A stretch of DNA of 64,000 bases, taken from contig NZ_JAGWDK010000004.1 in assembly GCF_018398875.1 (NCBI RefSeq), positions 310,001 to 374,000 of the forward strand. Direction: 5' to 3'. Numbering within the stretch: position 1 is the first letter of the stretch; each line of letters opens with the position of its first letter. The notes under the pieces were generated by a model. That model ran no database searches and was not told the DNA's origin. It saw nothing but the letters and a program-made list of their open reading frames with translations. A program made the translations under genes and the position numbers. Below, one piece after another: positions 28,108 to 39,747 of the stretch. Source of the DNA: Bradyrhizobium sp. sGM-13. Lineage in GTDB: Bacteria; Pseudomonadota; Alphaproteobacteria; Rhizobiales; Xanthobacteraceae.

Positions 28108-28358
28108 CAGTTGTGCTCCGGACGCCGACATTGCAGGAGGCAAATTTGCCACATAGTCGGCCAAGGGGACGGGGTAGGGAGACGAATATGCTACCGGATC
28201 TGCCGCGCTTCGTCGATGAGCCTTGACGGCGGCGTTCTCGGATGTTGCATCCGAGTGGTCGCCCGTGCTTCACATCCCCCTCATTTTGCCGGAAAACTGA
28301 CCCTGATCTGGAAGTATCAATAAGACAAGAGTTCGGGACCGGAAACGCGGGAGCCTAC

Positions 28359-30668
<2,310 letters not shown>

Positions 30669-30679
30669 AGCCCGGTTCA

Positions 30680-30735
30680 GATTGAATCAAAATCGGGATT
30701 TAGCCTTTTGTTCTGACGCGCTTTCGTCGCGTGAA
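30680..30735 (+). repeat. Dispersed extragenic repeat, copy B
   Basis: The block contains ATCAAAATCGGGATTTAGCC and GACGCGCTTTCGTCGCGTGAACCG; the latter has an internal inverted repeat ACGCG/CGCGT. A diverged copy in reverse orientation lies at 13394-13445. From memory, close relatives of this sequence occur many times between genes in Bradyrhizobium genomes. The rest of the 289-base gap (30669-30957) holds no gene. Confidence 0.55.
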
Positions 30736-30957
30736 CCGAAGCCTGGTCTGGACCAAGTCCGGCGGTCGGCTTTTGCGCAAAGCCACGATGATCAAGAAAG
30801 CGCCTTGGTTCTGCTTCTATAGGAATGTCTGGTTGAGGGCACGCGCAGGCTCTGCGCGGATGGTTTCGATTTGAGCGTTTGAAAAGCGGAGACGAAACGC
30901 CCATAATCGTTTCGCGCCGCCTGCAACCTTTGCATGCCATTCAGTGAGGCCGATCCC

Positions 30958-31410
30958 ATGCCAGCGTTAGTTACCTTCGGGCGAGTCCTGTTCGCCGTGC
31001 TCTTCATGTATACGGGAGCGACCAAGCTTTTCGCGATACAGCAGACGGCAGACTTCATCGCATCCAAGGTGACGATTCCGGCGCTGCTTGCGCCCTATAC
31101 CTCGCAGCTCGAAACCATGGCGGGCATGCCGATGCCGCAATTGCTGGCGGTCGGCGTCGGCGGTTTCGAAATCCTCGCCGGCCTGATGATCGCGGTCAAT
31201 TTCGGCGCGCGCTTCTTCGCGATCCTTTTGATCTTCTTCGTGCTCGCCACGACCTTCTATTTCCACGATTTCTGGAATCAGCCAGCGCCCGAAAATGCCA
31301 AGACGCTGATCGAGGCTCTGAAGAACCTGTCGATCATCGGCGCCCTGTTCATGATCGCAGGCTACGGCAAGGGTCCGCGGCCGAACGAGCCGGCCTACGG
31401 GGACATCTAA
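30958..31410 (+). CDS. DoxX family membrane protein
   Basis: A 150-residue membrane protein with four hydrophobic helices. GRVLFAVLFMYTGATKLF is the DoxX opening signature, and NFGARFFAILLIFFVLATTFYFHDFW is the conserved third/fourth helix. DoxX proteins have varied links to redox stress and thiosulfate oxidation. ATG at 30958 follows GAGG; an in-frame ATG at 30934 lacks a ribosome site. It converges with the second TRAP operon, ending six bases before that dctM stop. The specific role is unknown. Confidence 0.85.
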   Translation: MPALVTFGRVLFAVLFMYTGATKLFAIQQTADFIASKVTIPALLAPYTSQLETMAGMPMPQLLAVGVGGFEILAGLMIAVNFGARFFAILLIFFVLATTFYFHDFWNQPAPENAKTLIEALKNLSIIGALFMIAGYGKGPRPNEPAYGDI

Positions 31411-31416
31411 CCGCGC

Positions 31417-32835
31417 TCAGAAATTCCGGATCGCAACGCGTGGGCCATCGAGCGCTGCGGCCGCATTCGGCGGCGGCGCGACGTGTTCGATCTGCGCGGT
31501 GCGTGCTGCAATCCTGCGCGCCTGCAACCATTGCGGGAACCACATCGCGATCGCCGGGAAGGCCAGCACCAGGACCACGCAGACGCACTGGATGACCATA
31601 AAGTCGGCCATGCCGCGGTAGATCATTCTCAGGTTCCACTCCTTGACGACCTGCTTGAGATAATAGGCTGACATCGCGACCGGCGGAGACAGGAAGGCGG
31701 TTTGCAGCACGACCGCGACGAGGCAACCGAACCAGACCATGTCGTAGCCCAAGCCCTTGGCCACCGGCGCCAGCATCGGCAGGAAGATGAACACGATGGC
31801 CGGCCATTCGAATGGCCAGCCGAGCAGGAAGATCAGGCCCAGGAGCAGGGACATGGTGCCCCAGGCCGGCAACGGCGAGGCCAGCAAGGCATTGGTCATC
31901 CAGGTTGCCGTCCCGAGCCATGAGAAGACCGAACCGAACACGTTGGAGGCTACCGCGAGGAGGAGCACCATGCTGGTCGTTGCAAGTGTGCCGTAGCAGG
32001 CATCGAGCAACCCGCGCCACGAGAACCGGCCGTAGGCAATGACGAGGACGATTGACCCCAGTGCGCCAAACGCCGCGGCCTCTGCCGCCGTTGTGATTCC
32101 GGCGAGGATGGCGCCGAGGGTCAGGATCGTCAGTACTGTAACCGGCACAAGACCGACCACACACTCCCACAGCACGATCCGCATCGAATCGGGCCGATCC
32201 TCGATCGGCACGGGCGGGCCGAGCTTCGGATTGAAGTGAGAGCGTATCAAGGTGTAGGCGATGAACATGGCGGACAGCAGGAAGCCCGGGCCGAAGGCGG
32301 CCGCATAGAGATCGATAATCGAGATATCCAGCACGGGCGCCATGACGACCAGCATCACCGACGGCGGGATCAGGATGCCAAGCGTGCCACCGGCGGCAAT
32401 TGCGCCGGCCGACATGCGCACGTCATAACCCGCCCGGATCATCATCGGCCCGGCCATGATGCCGAGGAGCGTAACCGTCGCGCCGACGGTTCCGGCGGCG
32501 ATGCCGAACAGCGTCGCTGTGAGGATGACGACCACGTAGAGCGCGCCATTGATCGGTGCAAACAGGTCGCGGAACGCTTTGAACAGTCGCTCCATCAGTC
32601 CGGCCTGATCGCAGATGAACCCCATCAGAATGAACATCGGAACTGCGACGAGTTCGTCCTGCTTCATGAGGCCAATGGTCTGGAGGTAGGCGAGGTTGAA
32701 GACCCGCTCGCCCATCCCGACGTAGCCGAACATCAGCGCCAGGAACAGCAGCGTGAAGCTGATCGGCAGGCCGATGAAGATCGCTCCCAGCATCACAAGG
32801 AGCATGACAAGTCCGAGAAGTTCGAGTCCCGTCAT
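31417..32835 (-). CDS. dctM: TRAP transporter large permease (DctM family), second system
   Basis: A 472-residue multi-spanning permease. GGTLGILIPPSVMLVVMAPVL and FLSPPVAMSAYYLKQVVKEW are shared nearly word for word with the DctM at 7379-8803, so the two systems are paralogues. The ATG at 32835 overlaps the dctQ stop by four bases. The C-terminal tail (EHVAPPPNAAAALDG) differs from the first copy. It is the last gene of a three-gene minus-strand operon. Confidence 0.9.
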   Translation of the reverse strand: MTGLELLGLVMLLVMLGAIFIGLPISFTLLFLALMFGYVGMGERVFNLAYLQTIGLMKQDELVAVPMFILMGFICDQAGLMERLFKAFRDLFAPINGALYVVVILTATLFGIAAGTVGATVTLLGIMAGPMMIRAGYDVRMSAGAIAAGGTLGILIPPSVMLVVMAPVLDISIIDLYAAAFGPGFLLSAMFIAYTLIRSHFNPKLGPPVPIEDRPDSMRIVLWECVVGLVPVTVLTILTLGAILAGITTAAEAAAFGALGSIVLVIAYGRFSWRGLLDACYGTLATTSMVLLLAVASNVFGSVFSWLGTATWMTNALLASPLPAWGTMSLLLGLIFLLGWPFEWPAIVFIFLPMLAPVAKGLGYDMVWFGCLVAVVLQTAFLSPPVAMSAYYLKQVVKEWNLRMIYRGMADFMVIQCVCVVLVLAFPAIAMWFPQWLQARRIAARTAQIEHVAPPPNAAAALDGPRVAIRNF

Positions 32836-33425
32836 ATCTCGATCTTTTCTCTGTGCACGAACTCGCGCCCGAACTGGACCTGGTACCAGCACTTCAGTAC
32901 TTCGGAGATGCCCTGGATCATGAGAAGAAGGGCTGCCAGGGGGATCGTGGCCCGGAACGGCCACATGATCGCGCGCCAAACGCTTTCCTGCGAGCGCTCG
33001 CCGGTGTCATAGGAGTGCAAGGCGTCGTCAATGCTGATCAGCATGAATGTGATCATGGCCGGATAAAAAAATAACAAGTAGGAGATTAGGTCGACGACGC
33101 CCTTCTTTCGCTCCGAGTAATTCTCCCAATAGATGTCGGTGCGAACGTGTGCGCCTTTCAACAGCGCATATGCGGCCCCGAGCATGAAGGCCGAACCATT
33201 TGCCATGAAGCTCGACTCATAAACCCAAACGGTCGGCGCGTTGAATCCGTAGCGCATGACGACCTCGTACGAGATCGTCACCATCAGAAACAGCATCGTT
33301 AGAGCAATGAACCTGCCGGTCACGTCGGTGAAGCGGTCGATCGCCCGTATAATCCCATAAAAGGCGCGCGGGAACTCGCCCCCCGGATTGCCCGGGACCG
33401 AAGCACTGCTGCTGTCCGCCGCCAT
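32832..33425 (-). CDS. dctQ: TRAP transporter small permease (DctQ family), second system
   Basis: A 197-residue membrane protein with four hydrophobic segments. FMLGAAYALLKGAHVRTDIYWENYSERKKG matches the first DctQ. ATG at 33425 has GAGGAG at proper distance; a GTG two codons upstream is too close to it. It is coupled to dctM by ATGA overlap and separated from the binding-protein gene by a hairpin. Confidence 0.87.
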   Translation of the reverse strand: MAADSSSASVPGNPGGEFPRAFYGIIRAIDRFTDVTGRFIALTMLFLMVTISYEVVMRYGFNAPTVWVYESSFMANGSAFMLGAAYALLKGAHVRTDIYWENYSERKKGVVDLISYLLFFYPAMITFMLISIDDALHSYDTGERSQESVWRAIMWPFRATIPLAALLLMIQGISEVLKCWYQVQFGREFVHREKIEI

Positions 33426-33443
33426 GATCACTCCTCTTCATAC

Positions 33444-33477
33444 GGTGCTGGCGTCCGGCGGTACGAACACCAGCACC
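33444..33477 (-). terminator. Intercistronic hairpin in second TRAP operon
   Basis: GGTGCTGG and CCAGCACC form an 8-bp stem, extended inward by five more pairs including one G-U (GTTCG with CGGAC). It lies 24-57 bases after the binding-protein stop, matching the hairpin at 6724-6748 in the first operon. No T tract follows, so partial termination or mRNA protection is likely. Confidence 0.6.
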
Positions 33478-33500
33478 TCCGCTTCATGCGGCAAGAGAGA

Positions 33501-34622
33501 TCACTTCTTGGTCAGGTAGATCTTGCTCTTCCAGTAATACTCGCCGGCGAAATTGTACGGCGGGAACCAGGAGAGCTTGAACGGCACGATCTGTTCGGCA
33601 TAGCTCTTCTGGCTATCGATCACCTTCTTGTAGAAGGGGTTCTTTGCCGCGTGCTCCGCCTGGATCTTCTCCCACTCGTCGAGGAAGTTCTTCAGGATCT
33701 CGTCGGGCGTGCGATGCATCTGAACGCCCGCCTTGATCAGGTCCTGGCAAGCATGCGCCGTCTCGCGATTGAAGGCGAAGTTGCGTTGCGTCGTGGCATA
33801 GACGCTCGCCACCTTGATGATCTCCTGCAGATCAGGTGTGAGCTTCTTCCAGACGTCACCGTTGATCATCAACTGGCCGCCGGTGACCGGCTCGTGCATG
33901 CCCGGCGTGTAGTAGTGCTTGGCCACCTGATGCAGGCCGAGCTTCTTGTCTTCCTCGCAGTTGATCCATTCGGCGCCCTCGATCACGCCGCGCTCCATGG
34001 CGGGCACGATTTCGCCGCCGGGAATGGTGACGACCGACACGCCGAGCCTGCCGTAGGTTTCCGCACCGATGCCGTAGATCCGGTACTTCAGGCCCTTGAG
34101 GTCGCTGAGACTGTTGATCTCCTTCTTGAACCAGCCCATTCCCTGCGGGTAATCGGTCGGGATCGGGAAGCCGACGACGTTGAGCTTGAGGACGTCGCGA
34201 TAGAACTCGTCGAGCAGCTTCATGCCGCCGCCGTCATAGTACCAGGCCCAGTAGTCCGAGCCGTCCATACCGAACAGCGGACCATGCGACATCGGTATCG
34301 TCGCGGTGTTGCGGCCGAGGATGTAGCCGAACGGCCCCATGCCGACATCGAGAACGTTCTTGGAAGTGGCATCGAATACCTCGAACGGCGGCACGATCGC
34401 TCCCGCCGGCAGCGTCTCGATCTTGAGGCGTCCAGCCGTCATTTTTTCGACGGTCTCGGCCCAAAGCTTGAAGATGAGATGGAAGTTCGAGGATGCAGGG
34501 TGGGTCGATTGACCCTTCAGCACTAGCGGCTTTTCGGTGGTTTGGGCCTGAGCCGGCCCGGTCAAAGCAGTGACGAACCCAAGAGTCACCGCTGCAAGCA
34601 TAGTTGAAGCGCGCCTCAACAT
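33501..34622 (-). CDS. dctP: TRAP transporter periplasmic substrate-binding protein (DctP family), second system
   Basis: A 373-residue exported protein with signal peptide ending near AQAQ (residue 27). RIYGIGAETYGRLG and PGGEIVPAMERGVIEGAEW form the ligand pocket, with the conserved Arg for a carboxylate. It resembles the DctP at 5607-6713, but pocket residues differ (IYGIGAET versus QTGMAGEV), so the ligands probably differ. A GGGAGG ribosome site lies nine bases upstream of the ATG, and an A/T-rich stretch near 34640-34670 may contain the promoter. It is the first gene of the operon. Confidence 0.9.
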   Translation of the reverse strand: MLRRASTMLAAVTLGFVTALTGPAQAQTTEKPLVLKGQSTHPASSNFHLIFKLWAETVEKMTAGRLKIETLPAGAIVPPFEVFDATSKNVLDVGMGPFGYILGRNTATIPMSHGPLFGMDGSDYWAWYYDGGGMKLLDEFYRDVLKLNVVGFPIPTDYPQGMGWFKKEINSLSDLKGLKYRIYGIGAETYGRLGVSVVTIPGGEIVPAMERGVIEGAEWINCEEDKKLGLHQVAKHYYTPGMHEPVTGGQLMINGDVWKKLTPDLQEIIKVASVYATTQRNFAFNRETAHACQDLIKAGVQMHRTPDEILKNFLDEWEKIQAEHAAKNPFYKKVIDSQKSYAEQIVPFKLSWFPPYNFAGEYYWKSKIYLTKK

Positions 34623-34754
34623 GTCGTGGTCCTCCCGATGATGACGTATGTTTTTCTTTTTCTTTTGAGGTTGGAACCGCGCCCGCGCGCTGTCAAGCGA
34701 TCTCTGGCCACGGGTTGGCTTACGGCGAGATTGATTGGACGAAAGGATGACGCC

Positions 34755-35312
34755 CTACGCGCCGCGCCGCCACGGCGTGACGGTGACCTCGTGCGCTGCA
34801 TCAAGCATCTGCGGCTTGCCGGCGCGCAGTCCGTGCGCGGCAAGGATTTCCTGCGGCGAACGGGCAGGGACTCCAGGGAAGCAGGGTTCGCCGCCGGGTA
34901 GCCGGACATGCGGCGCTTGCGAGAGCCAGAACACGTCGTAGCGGTCCATGAACATGCCGAACACGCCTGGGCCACCGATTACGGCGACGGTGCCGGTATC
35001 CACGCCTGCATGATGGCAGGCGGCTTCGAACGAAGCGCCCGCGGGATTCCACAGCGTAGCTTTCGGATTGGACGGGTCGGGAGCAATCGCCTCGACCTTG
35101 CGCGTCAGGATGACCCGCTTGCGCCGCGGCGAGTTCGGCTGATCCTCATAGGAACTGCGGCCGTGCAGGATCAGGTCGGCGCGGTCGAGGGCGGCGGTAA
35201 AAAACGCCTTGTCGCCCTCGAACTTCAATTCGTCCGGCATGATGTTGCGGGCATCCGCCAGCATGCCGTCCGCGGAGACGATGACATAGCCTTCGATGCG
35301 CAGCGCCGGCAC
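34755..35312 (-). CDS. Dihydrofolate reductase-like (RibD C-terminal) family protein
   Basis: A 185-residue protein with the DHFR/RibD C-terminal fold. IEGYVIVSADGMLADA matches the opening strand and SxDG motif; ADLILHGRSSYE and VAVIGGPGVFGMFMDRYD match the cofactor-binding GGxx segment. Members reduce pterin- or pyrimidine-type substrates with NADPH, but many have unknown substrates. The start is GTG at 35312 without a clear ribosome site. It follows the polysaccharide deacetylase gene by 19 bases, so may share its transcript. Confidence 0.75.
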   Translation of the reverse strand: MPALRIEGYVIVSADGMLADARNIMPDELKFEGDKAFFTAALDRADLILHGRSSYEDQPNSPRRKRVILTRKVEAIAPDPSNPKATLWNPAGASFEAACHHAGVDTGTVAVIGGPGVFGMFMDRYDVFWLSQAPHVRLPGGEPCFPGVPARSPQEILAAHGLRAGKPQMLDAAHEVTVTPWRRGA

Positions 35313-35331
35313 GGGCCGCGTCGCGCCGCTA

Positions 35332-36270
35332 CTATTCCGAGATCGTCTGGACGACGCTGGAAACCGGGCGCGAGCTCACGGTCGGCAGCTTCAGATCCTT
35401 GACGATGTCCTCGTCATACTGGGCGATGGTCTGTACCGGCGTCTTGGCGCGCATCGCCACCACCTTGTAGCCGCCGGCCTTCAGCTTCTTTAGAAGCTCG
35501 GGCAGGGCTTCCGCGGTGTGCTTCTGGAAGTCGTGCATCAAGATGATGCCTTTGCCGTTCTTCTCGACCTTGCGCATCACGGTGTCGATGATGGTCTGAG
35601 CCTTGCTCGCCTTGAAGTCGAAGGAATCGAGGTCGCAGGAGAAAATCCCGATGTTGCGGTCGCCAAGATAGGTGACCATCTCCGGCGGGTGCTGCAGTGC
35701 GGGGAAGCGGAAGAACGGCGCCGGCGCCTTGCCGCCGAGTGCCCATTTCACGGCGCTGAAGCCTTTCTCGATTTCGTCCTTGCGCTGCTGGTCGTTCAGC
35801 TTCTTGTTGACGAGGGCGGCATGCGACCAGGTGTGCGATCCGATCGAATGGCCGGCCGCCATCACCTGCCTGAGGATTTCGGGATAGTAGGTGGCGTGCT
35901 TGCCGATCGGGAAGAAAATGCCGGTAGTGCATTCCTCCGCGAGCGTCTTCAGGACTGCAGGCGTATTCACCGGCCACGGGCCGTCGTCGAAGGTCAGCAC
36001 CACTTCCTTGTCGCGAAGGAAGTCGAGCTCCTTGAAATGCTCGAAGCCGAAGCCGGGACCGCCGGTCGTGTCGATCTCGACCGTGCGGCCGATGCCAAGC
36101 GCGTTCGGATTGTTGCAAGGCGGACGGGTCGAGACAGGCGCTGGCGGCGGAACTGGTGCCGCTGCTGCCTGAGGCGCGGTCACGCCTTTGGCGGGTGGAA
36201 CCTGCGACCACGCCGCGTTTGATACCAGCAGCGAAACCGCTGCAACGATCACCCCCGCCCCAATACGCAT
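35332..36270 (-). CDS. Secreted polysaccharide deacetylase (NodB homology domain)
   Basis: A 312-residue exported protein with signal peptide to about residue 22 and a Pro/Ala-rich stretch (PPPAPVST). The NodB domain is at about 85-290: motif 1 TFDDGP, metal-binding motif 2 SHTWSH, motif 3 FFRFPALQHPP and a late LMHDF. It removes acetyl (or similar) groups from a polysaccharide such as peptidoglycan or an exopolysaccharide. It is not NodB itself: the length and context differ. The nearby L,D-transpeptidase suggests cell-envelope work. Confidence 0.88.
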   Translation of the reverse strand: MRIGAGVIVAAVSLLVSNAAWSQVPPAKGVTAPQAAAAPVPPPAPVSTRPPCNNPNALGIGRTVEIDTTGGPGFGFEHFKELDFLRDKEVVLTFDDGPWPVNTPAVLKTLAEECTTGIFFPIGKHATYYPEILRQVMAAGHSIGSHTWSHAALVNKKLNDQQRKDEIEKGFSAVKWALGGKAPAPFFRFPALQHPPEMVTYLGDRNIGIFSCDLDSFDFKASKAQTIIDTVMRKVEKNGKGIILMHDFQKHTAEALPELLKKLKAGGYKVVAMRAKTPVQTIAQYDEDIVKDLKLPTVSSRPVSSVVQTISE

Positions 36271-36427
36271 CCTGTTTTCCCCAAATTAGAATCCCGCACC
36301 CGGTCGGTGGCGCTGCCGTCGTCCGGTCTGCCTCCATCCCCCGACGCACAGTAGCCTAGTTGGAGCACGCGCGCCAATGCAACCGTCGCGATCACACGCA
36401 ACGGATTTTGTCCCCGAGGCGGTTAAT

Positions 36428-37000
36428 TCAGGAAGCAGCCAAGGCCCGTGCGACTGCGGTTTTGACCCGTGTATCTACGGGTTCGATGGATTCCGGGAAG
36501 ACGTCGGCGATGTAGCCGTCGCGGCCGATCAGGTATTTGTGGAAGTTCCAGCGTGGAACTTCCTTCAGTCGCGCCTCTGCCGCCCATTTGTAGAACGGAT
36601 GGGCGTTCGGTCCCTTGACGACCGCCTTCGCGGCGATCGGAAACGTGACATGGTGGCTCTGCGCCGTCGCGGTGATTTCGGTCGCGCCGCCCGGCTCCTG
36701 GCCGCCGAAATCATTGGAGGGAACGCCGACGATCATCAGGCCGCGGCTGCCGAACTCGGTCCACAATTCCTGCAGTCCGCCATATTGCGGGGTGAAGCCG
36801 CAGAGCGAAGCGGTGTTGACGATCAGGATCGGCCGGCCGGCAAATTCGGAAAGCCTGATGTCGCCGCCGGCCAATCCCGGAAACGAAAATGCGTAAGCCG
36901 TGATTCGACTCATGCCGGCCTGCGCCAGGGATTGCTTGCTCGAGGCCATGCCTGCGATCGCGACCAGCGCCGCGGTCATCACGCTCCTGCGGTTCATCAT
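36428..37000 (-). CDS. Glutathione peroxidase family protein with Tat-like signal
   Basis: A 190-residue thiol peroxidase. The peroxidatic Cys is in NTASLCGFTPQY, and WNFHKYLIGRDG holds the Trp/Asn tetrad partners. The N terminus MMNRRSVMTAALVAIAG is a probable twin-arginine signal, so it is likely periplasmic. ATG at 37000 (or 36997) follows GAGG; the farther ATG at 37036 has none. It reduces peroxides with a thiol donor, possibly thioredoxin-like rather than glutathione. Confidence 0.87.
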   Translation of the reverse strand: MMNRRSVMTAALVAIAGMASSKQSLAQAGMSRITAYAFSFPGLAGGDIRLSEFAGRPILIVNTASLCGFTPQYGGLQELWTEFGSRGLMIVGVPSNDFGGQEPGGATEITATAQSHHVTFPIAAKAVVKGPNAHPFYKWAAEARLKEVPRWNFHKYLIGRDGYIADVFPESIEPVDTRVKTAVARALAAS

Positions 37001-37072
37001 GAAAAGCCTCGGGCTGCGCTTTAGCGACCGAACCATAGCGCAATGCGCGGGCCTCCGCCCCTCAACAAGCCG

Positions 37073-38602
37073 TTATGGCTGGACCATGCGCAGCGGGACG
37101 ATGAAGTCGGTGCCTTCGCCGGTTTCGCCGCCTGTGTTGATGCCGTGATCGGATACCACGATCGAACTGCCGGTGGTCAGCATCTCGGCGATCCGCGCAA
37201 TCGCCTCGGGAGCGACGGCGATGCGGTCCAGCGCCTCGGCCGGACTGTTCGCCGCCGGCAGCAGTTTTGCCTCGGCAAGCGCTGCGCCGGACATCCTGCC
37301 GCGCCGCGCAGCGGGCTCGGTGCTATCGATCCGCGCAGCGTTGCGGGCCGTGACCGGCAGCGAGACCACCGACCAGCGCAACAGGTTGGGATCGTTCTTG
37401 TCAGCCGCGACGGTGAACACATGGGTGCCAAGCGGCCGGTCGCTCGGCGCAATCGTCACCGGCAAATCGAACAGGGGCTTGAAGCTCTCGCGGACGTACA
37501 GCTTGGAATCCTTGCGGCTGACGAACACCGCGATCAGGCCAGGACGCCTGGGCGGTTCGGCCCTGGGACCTTTGTCCGCACCTGGCAGACGCGCGGTATC
37601 CTTCTTGACCTCAGGCGCAACAACCGACGCAGCCGGAGTATCAGCGATCGCCTTCGTAGGCGCACCGGCTGCCGAGATAGCTGGCTCGGATTTCGACGGG
37701 TCCGCCTTTGCCTCCGCGCTCGATGTATCACCGACAGGCGTTGCGTCGGACATGGTCACGACGGCGCTCGTTGGCCGAGTGCTGCCGGCATCAGCCGTGT
37801 GGGTCCGTTCGCCCAGCGGCGCCGCGTGGCCGACGGTCGATCGGAGTTCGAGGCTTGGCTCCGCATGGCCTGCGTCCGCGCCCTTGTCGCCCTTTACCGC
37901 GGGCGCATCGGTCGTGGGGTCGTCGGCGATGAGCGGCTGCGGGACGACTTTCTGCGCCACCAGCAACGGGTGCGAGAAACTGGCAGGCGTGATCTGGCCG
38001 GGCGTGATGATGACGCGCGCCCCCATCCGGGTCCAGTTCCACATCTTCATGGCAAAAGCGGTTGGCATGCGAATGCAGCCATGCGACGCCGGATAGCCCG
38101 GCAGCATGCCGGCATGCAGCGCAATCCCCGACCAGGTGATGCGCTGCATGTAAGGCATCGGCGCGCCGCTATAGATGTTGGAGCGGTGCATCTTATGCTT
38201 CTGGATGATGCTGAATACGCCCATTGGGGTCGGATGGCCCTTCGTGCCCGTCGACACGGGGCTTTCGGCGAACAACCCATTGGCGTCGTAGACGCGGACC
38301 TTCTGCTGCTCGATCGAGATCGCGATGATCAGCGGCCCCTGCGGTTTGGCGTTGGTTTCCTTGATGGCCGTCTCGGTTTTGGCTGACGGCCGGCGTGTCT
38401 TTGGTTTGCGCGGCTGCATCGGCGGCAAGGGCCGGTAATAGCCCGGATCGGAATCCTGCCAGTAAAACAGGGCTGCGTCGGCTTGGGGAGCGGCGGCGAC
38501 GATGCCGGCCGCGGTCAACATCGCAATCTGCCAAAATCGCTGCTTCGAAAGCGTCGCGCCCGGAGTACTCGCAGTGAAAAACCGATGCCCGCTCACGCGC
38601 AT
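37073..38602 (-). CDS. L,D-transpeptidase with a second, degenerate YkuD-like domain
   Basis: A 509-residue exported protein; signal peptide about 1-43. The first YkuD domain at about 90-200 has the catalytic SHGCIRMP with Cys176 and its partner His in GIALHAGM. It makes 3-3 peptidoglycan crosslinks or links proteins to peptidoglycan. A disordered Ala/Pro/Thr-rich linker covers 205-350. Residues 354-505 repeat the opening strands of the domain (GLIAVFVSRKDSKLYVRE, then RPLGTHVFTV), but the catalytic motif is replaced by SDHGINTGGE without Cys. The start is ATG at 38602 with GAGG; a TTG three codons upstream is less likely. Confidence 0.88.
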   Translation of the reverse strand: MRVSGHRFFTASTPGATLSKQRFWQIAMLTAAGIVAAAPQADAALFYWQDSDPGYYRPLPPMQPRKPKTRRPSAKTETAIKETNAKPQGPLIIAISIEQQKVRVYDANGLFAESPVSTGTKGHPTPMGVFSIIQKHKMHRSNIYSGAPMPYMQRITWSGIALHAGMLPGYPASHGCIRMPTAFAMKMWNWTRMGARVIITPGQITPASFSHPLLVAQKVVPQPLIADDPTTDAPAVKGDKGADAGHAEPSLELRSTVGHAAPLGERTHTADAGSTRPTSAVVTMSDATPVGDTSSAEAKADPSKSEPAISAAGAPTKAIADTPAASVVAPEVKKDTARLPGADKGPRAEPPRRPGLIAVFVSRKDSKLYVRESFKPLFDLPVTIAPSDRPLGTHVFTVAADKNDPNLLRWSVVSLPVTARNAARIDSTEPAARRGRMSGAALAEAKLLPAANSPAEALDRIAVAPEAIARIAEMLTTGSSIVVSDHGINTGGETGEGTDFIVPLRMVQP

Positions 38603-38867
38603 AACCCTCAAATCCAGGTACTCGAATCCACCGTCCTGCCAATCCGTTTGTTGTCGCAGAGGCGAAAAGCGTTCACCAGCGTAGGCCTTCTAATTGCAGC
38701 GCTTTTCGCCCCGATCGTAGCAAAAAAGCCTCACATTCCGTTAAACACTGGCTCGCTCAATCTGACGCCATCCATAAGGCAGCACTGAGGCCTCCAAGTC
38801 CGCTAGCGGCCTTCCTCTGCAACATCCCGGCACTACATAGGCGGCGAGCCCTTCAGCGGAGATATCA

Positions 38868-39416
38868 ATGACATCCAAGGCCATCGTTAAGCGTAACAAG
38901 AAGTGGGAAATTCTGGCCTTGGTGGTATTGGCGCTGACATTGTGGCAGGCGGCACCGGCGTCAGCCGCGGAAGAGCCTGACTTGATCTTTCGCCGTTCGA
39001 CGGTCTTCAAATGGCTTAGCCCCAACGACAAGCTCGCGACCTATGCGGTCGATGACCCCGAGGTCGAGGGGGTGGCCTGTCACTTCACGGTGCCGGAAAA
39101 GGGCGGCTTCAAGGGCTGGCTCGGCCTTGCCGAAGAGGTCTCGGATATCTCGTTGGCGTGCCGTCAGATCGGCCCGGTCAAGTTCAAGCACAGGTTGGAG
39201 CAGGGCGACGATATGTTCCGGCAGCGCCGCTCGCTGTTCTTCAAGAAGATGCAGATCGTTCGCGGCTGCGACGCTAAACGCAATGTGCTGGTCTACATGG
39301 TCTATTCGGACAAATTGATCGAAGGCTCGCCCAAAAACTCCACCTCCTCAGTGCCGATCATGCCCTGGGGTGCCACTGAGGCCGCGGTTCAGAAATGCGG
39401 TGAATTCATCCAGTAA
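38868..39416 (+). CDS. CreA family periplasmic protein
   Basis: A 182-residue exported protein; an N-terminal hydrophobic segment ends near APASAA. The CreA family core is clear: STVFKWLSPNDKLATYAVDDPEVEGVACHFT, GLAEEVSDISLACRQIGPV and FFKKMQIVRGCDAKRNVLVYMVYSDK. Four conserved Cys residues could form disulfides. CreA proteins are widespread and their function is unknown. It is divergent from the L,D-transpeptidase gene across 265 bases. A weak hairpin, GATCCG-AGAT-CGGATC at 39426-39441, follows. Confidence 0.88.
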   Translation: MTSKAIVKRNKKWEILALVVLALTLWQAAPASAAEEPDLIFRRSTVFKWLSPNDKLATYAVDDPEVEGVACHFTVPEKGGFKGWLGLAEEVSDISLACRQIGPVKFKHRLEQGDDMFRQRRSLFFKKMQIVRGCDAKRNVLVYMVYSDKLIEGSPKNSTSSVPIMPWGATEAAVQKCGEFIQ

Positions 39417-39453
39417 GCCCGGCCGGATCCGAGATCGGATCAGGGCATCGAGC

Positions 39454-39747
39454 TTACCGCTTGAGCGGATTGGAATATTGGCGGGCCTCCAGGCCGGGCC
39501 CGACCTTGCGGTCGCGGCAGCCGACCAGATGCACGAATTTCTGCGGCGCCGAGACATTGCCGCGAAATTCGCCGCCTTGTTGCGACATCGCGCCACAAAG
39601 GCTCACAGGATGCTCTGAGGCTTTTCCGTGGCGCTCTGTCTTCAGGGAAGCATTGATCCGCTGTTCAGGGCCGTTACTTCCAGACAAATTTTCACCCACC
39701 GGCTGGCCGGGTTTGCGGGTCGGGGGTGCACTGTTGCCATTGCCCAC
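39454..39747 (-). CDS. Small hypothetical protein
   Basis: A 97-codon frame starting with GTG and preceded by AAAGGA nine bases upstream. The C-terminal 44 codons (from MSQQGGEFRG) show strong third-position GC, like real genes here; the N-terminal half less so. The C-terminal half has FVHLVGCRDRKVGPGLEARQ. There is no signal peptide or membrane segment. I do not recognise the family. It converges with creA. If only the shorter form is real, it would start at 39588. Confidence 0.45.
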   Translation of the reverse strand: MGNGNSAPPTRKPGQPVGENLSGSNGPEQRINASLKTERHGKASEHPVSLCGAMSQQGGEFRGNVSAPQKFVHLVGCRDRKVGPGLEARQYSNPLKR

